Source: Actinoplanes couchii
GTDB lineage: Bacteria > Actinomycetota > Actinomycetes > Mycobacteriales > Micromonosporaceae
Direction: 5' to 3'
NCBI RefSeq assembly: GCF_016862075.1
Contig: NZ_BOMG01000026.1
Location: forward strand, 62,001-126,000
DNA length: 64,000 bases
The notes under the pieces were generated by a model, which saw only the letters and a program-made list of their open reading frames with translations, was not told the origin of the DNA and ran no database searches. The stretch's first letter is position 1. Each line of letters begins with the position of its first letter. Below are positions 32,297 through 41,300 of the stretch, piece by piece. The translations under genes were made by a program, and so were the position numbers.

Positions 32297-33655
32297 CTAC
32301 AGCGCGCCGAGGTAGCGCTGGCGCTCGTACGGCGTGACCTCGCGGCGGAACTGCTCCCACTCGGCCCGCTTGTTGCGCAGGAAGAAGTCGAAGACGTGCT
32401 CACCGAGCACCTCGGCGACCAGCTCCGAACCGGCCATCACGTCGATCGCCTCGGCCAGGTTCTCCGGCAGCGCCTCGTAACCGGCGGCCTTGCGCTCGGC
32501 CGGCGACAGCGACCACACGTCGTCCTCGGCGCCCGGAGGCAGCTCGTAGCCCTCCTCGATGCCTTTGAGACCGGCGCCGAGCATGACCGCGAACGCCAGG
32601 TAGGGGTTGGCCGCCGAGTCGATCGACCGGACCTCGACCCGGGCCGAGCTGGGCTTGCCGAACGCGGGCACCCGGACCAGCGCCGACCGGTTCAGGTGGC
32701 CCCAGCTCACGAACGCCGGCGACTCGGTGATCCGGTCCGGCAGCTGGAGCGGGAACAGCCGCTTGTACGAGTTGACCCACTGGTTGGTGACCGCGGTGAT
32801 CTCCCGGGCGTGCACCAGCAGACCGGCGATGAACGAGCGGGCCGTCTTCGACAGCTTCTGCGGGTCCTCGCTGTCGTAGAAGGCGTTGCGCTCGCCCTCC
32901 ATCAGCGACAGGTGGGTGTGCATGCCGGAGCCGGGCTGATCGGTGTACGGCTTCGGCATGAAGGTGGCCTTGACGCCCTGGGAGAGCGCGACCTCCTTCA
33001 CCACGTGCCGGAACGTCATGATGTTGTCGGCGGTGGTGAGCGCGTCCGCGTAACGCAGGTCGATCTCCTGCTGGCCGGGCGCGACCTCGTGGTGGCTGAA
33101 CTCGACCGAGATGCCGATCCGCTCCAGCGCGAGCACGGCCTGCCGCCGGAAGTCGCGGGCCACCGCGTGGGTGGTGTGGTCGAAGTAGCCGCCGCTGTCC
33201 ACCGGGATCGGCACCGAGCCGTCGTTCTCCCCGTCCTGGATCAGGAAGAACTCGACCTCGGGGTGGGTGTAGAAGGTGAAGCCCTTCTCCGCGGCCTTGG
33301 CCAGCGAACGCCGCAGCACGTGGCGCGGGTCGGCCCAGGCGGCGCTGCCGTCGGGCAGCAGGATGTCGCAGAACATCCGGGCGCTCTCGCCGGAGACGCC
33401 GCCCTCGAACGGGAAGACCTGGAAGGTGGTCGGGTCCGGCATGGCCACCATGTCCGACTCGAAGACCCGGGCGAAGCCCTCGATCGCCGAGCCGTCGATG
33501 CCGATGCCCTCCTCGAAGGCGGACTCCAGCTCAGCCGGGGCGACCGAGACGCTCTTGAGCGTGCCGAGCACATCGGTGAACCAGAGACGCACGAAACGGA
33601 TGTCGCGCTCCTCGAGCGTGCGAAGCACGAACTCCTGCTGTCGGTCCACTTCCAC
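32297..33655 (-). CDS. glnA2: Glutamine synthetase, type I-alpha-like (GlnA2)
   Basis: This 452-residue enzyme of the GS type I fold has GS signatures FTDVLGTLKSVSV, DGSAIEGFARVFESDM, THPEVEFFLI, FMPKPYTDQPGSGMHTHLSL and SSARVEVRSIDSAANPYLAF. It should make glutamine from glutamate and ammonia. The region around GYELPPGAEDDVWSLSPAER lacks the NLYDLPPEE adenylylation site, so GlnE control is not expected. The position near glnE and panB matches mycobacterial glnA2. In some actinobacteria such paralogues act on polyamines or have weak activity. GTG 33655 is listed; GTG 33649 has AGGGG better placed and may be the real start. Confidence 0.93.
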   Translation of the reverse strand: MEVDRQQEFVLRTLEERDIRFVRLWFTDVLGTLKSVSVAPAELESAFEEGIGIDGSAIEGFARVFESDMVAMPDPTTFQVFPFEGGVSGESARMFCDILLPDGSAAWADPRHVLRRSLAKAAEKGFTFYTHPEVEFFLIQDGENDGSVPIPVDSGGYFDHTTHAVARDFRRQAVLALERIGISVEFSHHEVAPGQQEIDLRYADALTTADNIMTFRHVVKEVALSQGVKATFMPKPYTDQPGSGMHTHLSLMEGERNAFYDSEDPQKLSKTARSFIAGLLVHAREITAVTNQWVNSYKRLFPLQLPDRITESPAFVSWGHLNRSALVRVPAFGKPSSARVEVRSIDSAANPYLAFAVMLGAGLKGIEEGYELPPGAEDDVWSLSPAERKAAGYEALPENLAEAIDVMAGSELVAEVLGEHVFDFFLRNKRAEWEQFRREVTPYERQRYLGAL

Positions 33656-33755
33656 CCCTAGTCCGGATGCCTACCTATCGAGCCGAGACTACGCTGTTCA
33701 CGGCTTGTGACGTCGGTCCGGGTCAGGATCAAACCGGCCGTCCACGGGCAAGAAT

Positions 33756-35543
33756 ATGGGGATGCCCACGCTGCGCATCGCTCTCGCCCAGGTGAACTCG
33801 ACAGTCGGCGACATTCCCGGCAATGTGGCGGCGGTCCGCCGCTGGTCACAGGAGGCCGCCGCGGCCGGCGCGCACCTGGTGGCGTTCCCGGAGATGATGC
33901 TGACCGGCTACCCGATCGAGGATCTGGTCTTCCGCAACTCGTTCGTCGACGCCTCCCGGCAGGCGCTCGCCACCCTCGCCGCTGACCTGGCCGCCGACGG
34001 TCTCGGCGAGCTGGCCGTCGTGGTCGGCTATGTGGACGCCGACGGCCCGCCGGCGATCAGCTCGGACGCGGTGCCCGGTGTCGGGCGGCGGGACGCGTCC
34101 GCGCTGCTGCACCGGGGCGCGGTCGTCGCCACCTACTACAAGCACCACCTGCCCAACTACGGCGTCTTCGACGAGGACCGCTACTTCGAGCCCGGCGACA
34201 CCCTCACCGTGGTGCGGCTCGGCGGGGTCGACGTCGCCCTCACCGTCTGCGAGGACATCTGGCAGGCCGGGGGGCCGTTCACCGCGGCGCGGCGGGCCGG
34301 CGTCGGGCTGGTGGTCAACATCAACGCCTCGCCGTACGAGTTGAACAAGGACGACGTGCGACTCGCCCTGGTGCAGCGGCGCGCCGTGGAGGCCGGGGCG
34401 ACTGTCGCGTTCGTCAACATGGTCGGCGGGCAGGACGAGCTGGTCTTCGACGGCGACTCGATGATCGTGTCGGCGTCCGGGGAGCTGCTGGCGCGTACCG
34501 GCCAGTTCACCGAGGAACTCCTGGTCCACGACCTGTCGCTGCCGGCGGCCCCGACCTCGGCGGCGACCGCGGCAGCGGCGGCGCTGGCGGCTCTCGCGGA
34601 GGACCCGGCTGTCGTTCCCAGCGACGGCATGGCCATCCAGCGGACGACCATCGACAGCGACATCGCCGACGTCTCCGATACCCGGGACGGTGGCGTCGCC
34701 GAGCGGATCGAGGACGAGGCCGAGATCTGGTCCGCCCTGGTCCTGGGCCTGCGCGACTACGTGGACAAGAACCGCTTCCGCTCGGTGGTCCTCGGCCTCT
34801 CCGGCGGCATCGACTCGGCTGTCGTCGCGGCCATCGCGGTGGACGCCCTCGGCCCGGAGCGGGTCACCGGTGTCTCGCTGCCCAGCGGCTTCTCCTCCGG
34901 CCACTCCAAGGACGACGCCGCCGACCTGGCCAAACGCACCGGACTGGACTACCGGGTCGAGCCGATCCAGCCGATGGTCGACGCGTTCCTGGCGAACATG
35001 TCGCTCTCCGGGCTGGCCGTGGAGAACCTGCAGGCCCGGGTCCGCGGCGTGATCCTGATGGCGCTCTCGAACCAGGACGGCCACCTGGTGCTGACCACCG
35101 GGAACAAGAGCGAGCTGGCCGTCGGGTACTCAACTCTGTACGGGGATTCGGTCGGTGGGTTCAACCCGCTGAAGGACGTACCGAAAACCATGGTGTGGAA
35201 TCTGGCTCGTTGGCGGAACACGCAGGGCGATGCCCCGATCCCGGAGAATTCGATCACCAAGGAGCCCAGTGCCGAGCTGCGGCCGGATCAGAAGGACTCG
35301 GATTCGCTGCCGGACTACGCGATCCTCGACCCGATCATCAAGGGTTACGTCGACCACGACCTGGGCCGGGACGAGCTGATCGCGGCCGGTAACGACGCGG
35401 CGCTGGTGGACCGCACGCTACGGATGATCGACCTGGCCGAGTACAAGCGCCGGCAGTCCGCGCCGGGCACCAAGATCTCCGGAAAGGCCTTCGGCCGTGA
35501 CCGTCGTCTCCCTATCACGAACTTGTTTCGCGAGGGCCGGTGA
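33756..35543 (+). CDS. nadE: Glutamine-dependent NAD+ synthetase
   Basis: This 595-residue two-domain enzyme makes NAD+ from deamido-NAD+. The nitrilase-type glutaminase comes first, with an early VNSTVGDIPGNV and a nucleophile Cys near residue 165 (LTVCEDIWQAGGP). The ATP-pyrophosphatase follows, with its P-loop LGLSGGIDSAVVAA near 346-360 and TGNKSELAVGYSTLYGDS. Length is normal for the fused actinobacterial form. ATG 33756 and ATG 33762 are both possible starts; neither has a strong ribosome site. It is divergent from glnA2 and followed by panB in the same direction. Confidence 0.96.
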   Translation: MGMPTLRIALAQVNSTVGDIPGNVAAVRRWSQEAAAAGAHLVAFPEMMLTGYPIEDLVFRNSFVDASRQALATLAADLAADGLGELAVVVGYVDADGPPAISSDAVPGVGRRDASALLHRGAVVATYYKHHLPNYGVFDEDRYFEPGDTLTVVRLGGVDVALTVCEDIWQAGGPFTAARRAGVGLVVNINASPYELNKDDVRLALVQRRAVEAGATVAFVNMVGGQDELVFDGDSMIVSASGELLARTGQFTEELLVHDLSLPAAPTSAATAAAAALAALAEDPAVVPSDGMAIQRTTIDSDIADVSDTRDGGVAERIEDEAEIWSALVLGLRDYVDKNRFRSVVLGLSGGIDSAVVAAIAVDALGPERVTGVSLPSGFSSGHSKDDAADLAKRTGLDYRVEPIQPMVDAFLANMSLSGLAVENLQARVRGVILMALSNQDGHLVLTTGNKSELAVGYSTLYGDSVGGFNPLKDVPKTMVWNLARWRNTQGDAPIPENSITKEPSAELRPDQKDSDSLPDYAILDPIIKGYVDHDLGRDELIAAGNDAALVDRTLRMIDLAEYKRRQSAPGTKISGKAFGRDRRLPITNLFREGR

Positions 35544-35604
35544 AGTGTAACGATGGGCGGACCCGGGGACCGCATCCGAGCGGCCTCGAGGGAGGAGTCT
35601 GACC

Positions 35605-36435
35605 ATGTCGGAGATCCCGACCCTGTACGGCGGTCCCGCCACACGCCGCGTCCGCACCCGTGACCTGCTGAACGCGAAGGCTCGCGGCGACCGCTGGCCG
35701 ATGCTCACGTCGTACGACATGTACACCGCCCAGATCTTCGACCAGGCCGGCGTGCCGGTGCTGCTCGTCGGCGACTCGGCCGCCAACAACGTCTTCGGTC
35801 ACGAGACCACCATCCCGGTCACCGTCGAGGAGATGTTGTCGCTGGTCCGGGCGGTGGTACGAGCCACCAAGACCCCGCTGATCGTCGGCGACCTGCCGTT
35901 CGGCAGCTACGAGGAGAGCCCCACCCAGGCGCTGCGCACCGCCGTCCGGTTCATGAAGGAGGGCGGCTGCCACGCGGTGAAACTGGAGGGCGGCCGCCGG
36001 ATGGCCCCGCAGATCGAGGCGATCACCGGCGCCGGCATCCCGGTGATGGCGCACATCGGTTTCACCCCGCAGCGCGAGCACACCATCGGCGGCTACCGGG
36101 TGCAGGGCCGGGAGAACGAGGGCGCCGAGGTGATCGCGGACGCCCGGGCGGTCACCGAGGCCGGGGCGTTCGCCGTGGTCCTGGAGATGGTTCCCGGCGA
36201 CGTGGCCAAGCAGATCACCAAGGAGCTGCCGATCCCCACGGTCGGCATCGGCGCCGGCCCGGACACCGACGCCCAGGTCCTGGTCTGGCAGGACATGGCC
36301 GGGCTGCGGACCGGCAAGGCCCCGCGGTTCGTCAAGCGCTACGCCGACCTGGCCGGCGCGTTGACCGAGGCCACCCGCCAGTTCGCCGACGAGGTCCGCT
36401 CCGGTGAGTTCCCGGCCCAGGAGCACACCTTCTAA
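35605..36435 (+). CDS. panB: 3-methyl-2-oxobutanoate hydroxymethyltransferase
   Basis: This 276-residue enzyme catalyses the first committed step of pantothenate synthesis, adding a hydroxymethyl group from methylene-THF to ketoisovalerate. Family motifs are clear: [47 protein letters not shown] and [11 protein letters not shown]. The ATG has GGGAGGAG about 8 nt upstream. It starts 61 bp after nadE, probably in the same transcript, and a hairpin follows its stop. Confidence 0.97.
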   Translation: MSEIPTLYGGPATRRVRTRDLLNAKARGDRWPMLTSYDMYTAQIFDQAGVPVLLVGDSAANNVFGHETTIPVTVEEMLSLVRAVVRATKTPLIVGDLPFGSYEESPTQALRTAVRFMKEGGCHAVKLEGGRRMAPQIEAITGAGIPVMAHIGFTPQREHTIGGYRVQGRENEGAEVIADARAVTEAGAFAVVLEMVPGDVAKQITKELPIPTVGIGAGPDTDAQVLVWQDMAGLRTGKAPRFVKRYADLAGALTEATRQFADEVRSGEFPAQEHTF

Positions 36436-36453
36436 AGACCCTTCTTCGGGTAC

Positions 36454-36487
36454 GGGGGAACGCGGCCCACAAACGCAGCGTTCCCCC
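36454..36487 (+). terminator. Hairpin terminator after panB
   Basis: GGGGGAACGC (36454-36463) pairs with GCGTTCCCCC (36478-36487) starting 18 bp after the panB stop. No T-run follows directly; a pair of short direct repeats (TCAGGCTTTT...CGTCTC) stands further on at about 36520-36560, at the end of the convergent gene. Confidence 0.6.
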
Positions 36488-36554
36488 ATCGCCGTGAGCC
36501 GCACCCGCGGGCCCCGCTCATCAGGCTTTTTTCGTCTCTCAGGCTTTTCGTCTC

Positions 36555-38042
36555 TCAGGCCTTCTCGAAACCGACCGTCCGGGATTCCGGGTCGGCGGCC
36601 GTCAAGCGCACCCGGATCCGCTGTCCGAGCGGCAGGTCGCCCACACATTTGGCGCGCACCGCCGGATCGTCCAGCGCGATGGTGCCCCCGGCCGGCCGTT
36701 TCGCCGTGGCCTCGGCCCGGTCCAGCACCGCCGCGTCGAACTGCTCCCCGACCCGCCCCTGCAGCAGCACCGCCTCGGCCAGGTCGATCGCCCCACGATC
36801 GGCGGCCGACGCGACCCGGTCGGTCGACGACATCGCCTTCGGCAGCCGGGGCAGCGCCGCCGACACCCACTCCGGAACCGGCCGTCCCGCGTGCAACGAC
36901 AGGCAGATCTCCGTCGCGTACCGGTCGGCCAGCCGCCGCAGCGGGGCGGTGACGTGCGCGTACGGCGCCCCGACCCCGCCGTGCCCGGCCTCGGCCGGCC
37001 CCGGCACCGCCGACAGCCCGGTCCCGTTCCGCCCGGCATCCGGCGGCCCGGCCGGCACGGTGGCGTCGAACGCGGTGTAGCCGGCGCCCCGCAGCAGCTC
37101 AGCGGCCTGATCGAGGAAGGCGGCCCCGCGCGGATCAGCCGGGTCGACAGCGGCCACCACCGCACCGACGGAGGCCCCGTCCGGCCAGGTGATCCCGAGC
37201 GGCGCGGCGGCGGCCCGCAGCGTCTCGACGGCTTCCGGTTTCGGCGACGGCATGGTCCGCAGCAGCCCGATCCCGCCCCGCAGCATGATCCCGGCCGCGG
37301 CCATCCCGGTGAGCAGCGAGATCTGCGCGTTGTGCTCCTCGACCGGCAGGGGCGCCCGCAGCACCAGCCGCCACCCGCCACCGTCGTGTTCGGGTTCCCG
37401 TTCGAGCTCCTGCGAGGGCAGCGGAAGGTTCACGGCGCCCCGGTCGGCGGCCCGCCCGGCGAGCAGCGCCCCGATCTCCGGCAGCAGAGCCAGAGCCTCC
37501 GGAACGGTGCCGGCGTCGATCTGCCGCTGCACCCCCGCATAGTCCAGCTTGGCCCGGCTGCGAACCCGGGCCCGCTCGACGTCGACGGCCACGGTCTCCC
37601 CGCTGCTGTCGAGATCGATGGTCCAGACCACGGCGGCGCGTTCCCCATCCGGCAGAAGACTGACCGCGTCCTCACTGAGCACCGGCGGATGCAGAGGAAC
37701 CCGCCCGTCCGGCAGATAGATCGTCTGCCCCCGGACCCAGCTCTCCGCTTCGACCGCCCCACCCGGCCGCACGTAGGAGGCGACGTCGGCGATCGCATAC
37801 CGAACCCGATAACCACCACCGTCGAGCCGGCTCAGATGCATGGCCTGATCCAGGTCCCGGGACGAGGCCGGATCAAGCGTCACAAATGCGACATCGGTCC
37901 GATCCACCGACGGCAGCGGAGTCTCGGTCACCGCTGCCCCGGCCTCGGCAAGCACATTCTCCGGAAACACATCCGGCAGCCCAAGTTCCCGCCGCAGCCC
38001 GGAGAAGTCAATATGCGGCGCCACCACCCGTTTGATCGGCAC
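36555..38042 (-). CDS. RNB-domain exoribonuclease (RNase II/R family)
   Basis: This 495-residue protein is an actinobacterial short RNB nuclease. The catalytic core has DPASSRDLDQAMHL, in which the family's last Asp is Gln, as is usual in this branch. YRVRYAIADVASYV, YAHVTAPLRRLADRYAT and a short C-terminal S1-like region (LPLGQRIRVRLTAADPESRT) follow. It should degrade RNA 3' to 5'. There is no N-terminal cold-shock domain. The GTG start at 38042 has AGGA about 8 nt upstream. It is convergent with panB. Confidence 0.9.
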   Translation of the reverse strand: MPIKRVVAPHIDFSGLRRELGLPDVFPENVLAEAGAAVTETPLPSVDRTDVAFVTLDPASSRDLDQAMHLSRLDGGGYRVRYAIADVASYVRPGGAVEAESWVRGQTIYLPDGRVPLHPPVLSEDAVSLLPDGERAAVVWTIDLDSSGETVAVDVERARVRSRAKLDYAGVQRQIDAGTVPEALALLPEIGALLAGRAADRGAVNLPLPSQELEREPEHDGGGWRLVLRAPLPVEEHNAQISLLTGMAAAGIMLRGGIGLLRTMPSPKPEAVETLRAAAAPLGITWPDGASVGAVVAAVDPADPRGAAFLDQAAELLRGAGYTAFDATVPAGPPDAGRNGTGLSAVPGPAEAGHGGVGAPYAHVTAPLRRLADRYATEICLSLHAGRPVPEWVSAALPRLPKAMSSTDRVASAADRGAIDLAEAVLLQGRVGEQFDAAVLDRAEATAKRPAGGTIALDDPAVRAKCVGDLPLGQRIRVRLTAADPESRTVGFEKA

Positions 38043-38358
38043 GCCACATTCCTACCCCACAACCACAGCCCCATCCCAGCCCAGAGGCAACAAGCCCCCC
38101 GCCGAGCCCAGGCCCACACACCACTTCCCCACCGAACCGCAGTCACGTGGTGGACCCGACCCCGACAGCCCCGACCCCACCACGCCCCACCCCACCACAG
38201 ACGTCCCACCAACAAGCCCACCGGCGTCCCACCAACAGCCCTCCGGCGTTCCCACCGACCAGCCCCGGCGTTTCCACCGACCAGCCCATCAATGTGCCCC
38301 GCCGACCAGCCCTCGGCATTCCCGCCAACCGGCCCACCATTCCCGCCGGTCTCGGCCC
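38043..38358. other. Gap between RNB gene and giant repeat protein gene
   Basis: This 316-bp gap holds no convincing gene. Most of its right half is a degenerate tandem repeat (38211-38355). The forward frames through it are Pro/Thr-rich shadows. Confidence 0.6.
38211..38355. repeat. Degenerate 22-25 bp tandem repeat downstream of the giant gene
   Basis: About six to seven imperfect copies of CGTTCCCACCGACCAGCCC follow one another with units of 22-25 bp. They end next to the stop codon of the giant Lys/Ala-rich gene, so they form its 3' flank. No stem with a T-run is visible. Confidence 0.6.
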
Positions 38359-41300
38359 CTATCGCCGACGAGACGCCCGCACTACCTCGCCGTCAGCGGC
38401 GGTCCGGCCACCTCGAGCACTTCCCGCCGCACGCCCGGAAGCCCCGACGTTGTCCCCCGAGGTCCGCGAAACCCGTGCAGCCTTGGCCACATTGCCACCA
38501 GCACGCCCGGCCCCCGCAGCCACCGACTTGTTGACCGACCGCCCGGCCCCACTCTTGGAGTTCCCGGCTTTCCCACCAGACACAGCCGCCTTACCAGCGG
38601 TCACCCTGGCCTGGGTCGCCTTACCACCGGTCGCCTTGCTCGCAGATGCCCTGCCCGGAGCCGCCTTACTCGCCGTCGCCTTGCTCGCGGACGCCCTAGC
38701 CGGACCAGCCTCGCTCGCGGTGGTCTTGGCCCCAGTCGCCCTCCTCGCGGTCGCCTTGACCGCGGTCGCAGGTCGCCCACCGGCCGCCTTAGCAGAGGCC
38801 GCCTTAGCAACCCCGCCCTTGGCCACCGAGCCCGGAGCCGCCGCAACCTTCGCAGCCGAAGCCTTAGAGGCTGCGGCCCGCCCACCCGAGACCTTCGAAC
38901 CAGTCACCTTCGAACCAGAAGCCACGGCAGCCGAGCCCCTCCCCACCGCCGCTTTCGCGCCAGTCGCCTTTGAGCCCACCACTTTCGCACCCACAGCTTT
39001 TGCAGCCGTGGCTCTCGAACCCGTGGCCTTGACCGCCGCACCCTTGGCAGTCGTGGCTTTCGCACCAGAGACCTTGGTAGCAACAGCCTTAGTAGCAGCA
39101 GCCTTGGTAGCAGCAGCCTTGGTAGCAGCAGCCTTGGCCGCCCCCACCCTCAAAGCCCCCGCCCCACCCCGAGCCCCAGCACTCTTCACCGTCCCAGCCT
39201 TCGAAGCAGCAGAATTCGCAGCGGCAGCTTTCGAAGTACCAGCCCTCGCTCCGCCCCGCACCCCACCAGCCTTAGCCGACCCAGCCTTCACCGCGGCACC
39301 GTTGGCCGAGTTCGTCCTACTCGCAGCAGCTTTCGTCGCGGTGGCCTTGACCCCGCCGGCCTTGGCCGCGGTAGCTTTCGCCCCGGCAACGTTCGTCCCA
39401 GCAGCCTTTGTAGCGGCAGCTTTCGTCGCGGCGACCTTCGTCCCAGCAGCCTTCGTAGCGGCGGCTTTCGTAGCGGCGGCTTTCGTGGGCGTTGCTTTGG
39501 TCGGCGTCGCCTTGGCTGCGGCCTTCTTGCCAGCGCTCACACCCGAAGCCGCAGCCCTACCCGAACCGCCTCCACCAGCCGCCGCCTTCTTCACCGCCGC
39601 ACCCTGAGTGGCAACGGCTTTCGCTTTCCCAACAGCGGCCCTACCAACAGTCGCCGCACCCGCCGCCTTGCCGGCCGCCGTTTTAGAAGCCCCACTCTTA
39701 CTAGCCACCGCGTTAGAAGGCCTAGCTACCGCTTTAGAAGGCGCACCTTTACTCGCTGCCGCCTTCGGGGTCGCAGCTTTAGTAGCCGTCGCCTTGGAAG
39801 CCGCGACTTTGGTGGCCACCGCCTTGCCACCTGTCGCTTTAGACGCCGTGCCCCTACTCGCTGCCGGCTTGCTCGCTGTCGCTCTAGCAGCCGTAGCCTT
39901 GGTTCCTGCCGCCTTGCTACCCGTAGCCTTGGCCCCAGTCGCCTTGGCAGTCACAGCCTTAGTCGCCGTCGCCTTAACCCCCGGCGCCACTTTGGACCCT
40001 GCCGACCTAGACGGAGCAACCTTGGTTCCAGCGACCTTGGTTCCCGCGACCTTGGTCGCTGTCGCCTTGGTAGCTGTCGCCTTGGACGCGCTGGCCTTGC
40101 TACCTGCCGTCTTAGCGGCCGTAGCCTTGGCCGCCGCGCTCTTGGCAGCCGTTGCCGTAGCCAACGCTGACTTAGCACCGGTCGCCTTGGGCAACGCAGC
40201 CTTGGCCGTGGTGGCCTTGGTGCTCGTCGCCTTGGGTGACGCCGCCCTGGCCGTGGTGGCCTTAGTCCCCGCCGTCTTGGTGCCCGCCGTCTTGGTACCC
40301 GTCGCTTTGGTGCCCGTCGCCTTGGGCGCGGAGTTCCTTGCGGTCGTCCCTCCGGAGGTGGCCTTGCTCCCCTTGGCCCTACTGGCGGTAGCCTTGGTCG
40401 CGGCTGTTTTGCCAGCAGTCCGGGTTCCGGCAGTAGCCCCAGCGTTCGAAGCACCTGCTTCTTCAACCTCGGCCGCCTCGGTTCCGTCGACCTGCGCCGC
40501 GACGCCCGAACCCGACGTCGCCGACCTCGCCGCCGCCGACTTCGCCGCGGCAGACCTCGCAGCAGACTTCCTAGGTACTGCGGACTTCCGCGAAGCACCC
40601 GCCCGAGCCGTCGAAGCCTGAGACCCAGAGGCCATCGCCGCCCCGGCCGGCAAACCCTGGTCGCCGAGTTCCCCCTCCGAGTCGGTCACCTCCGCAAGAT
40701 CTTCGCTGAGCTCCTCGTCCTCGTCGCTCGCGTCGTCCTCGTCCTCGTCGTCCTCGCCGTCGTCGTCGCTGGTCCCGGCAACGCCTCGGACGGATCGTCC
40801 CCCGGCTGCGGCCTGGATGCTGTCGTCACCGGGCGACATGTCGTCCCGGTCGTCATCCTGGTCGTCGTTCCGGTCATCGTCCGAGTCGTCGTCGTACTCG
40901 TCGTCGAGATCGTCCTGGGCCAGGCTGCCGGGGTCGAGTTCGCCGACGGTTTCGCTGCTCGTACCGGCCAGGCCACCCGAGCTGATCCCGCTGGAAGCGG
41001 CGGCGATCCGGCGCCGAAGTTCGTCGGCGGTAGCCTCTTCGGAGGGGGCACCAGCTTCGGTGGTTGCCAGTTCGCGGCCGTCCGCACCGGAGATCCGGGC
41101 AAGAGTGGACACCCATCCCGACTCGACGGCGTCGGCGGGCCCGCTGTAGTCCGTTCCGGAACCATCGGCCGGATCGTCAGCCCCGAGCGCCTCCAGGTCA
41201 GGCCGGTCGGCCCCCCACTGGTCGGATTCCTGATCCGGTCCATCCGAACCACGGTCACCCGGGAACCATCCCCCGACAAGAGTCTTGTCAGCCAGATCAC

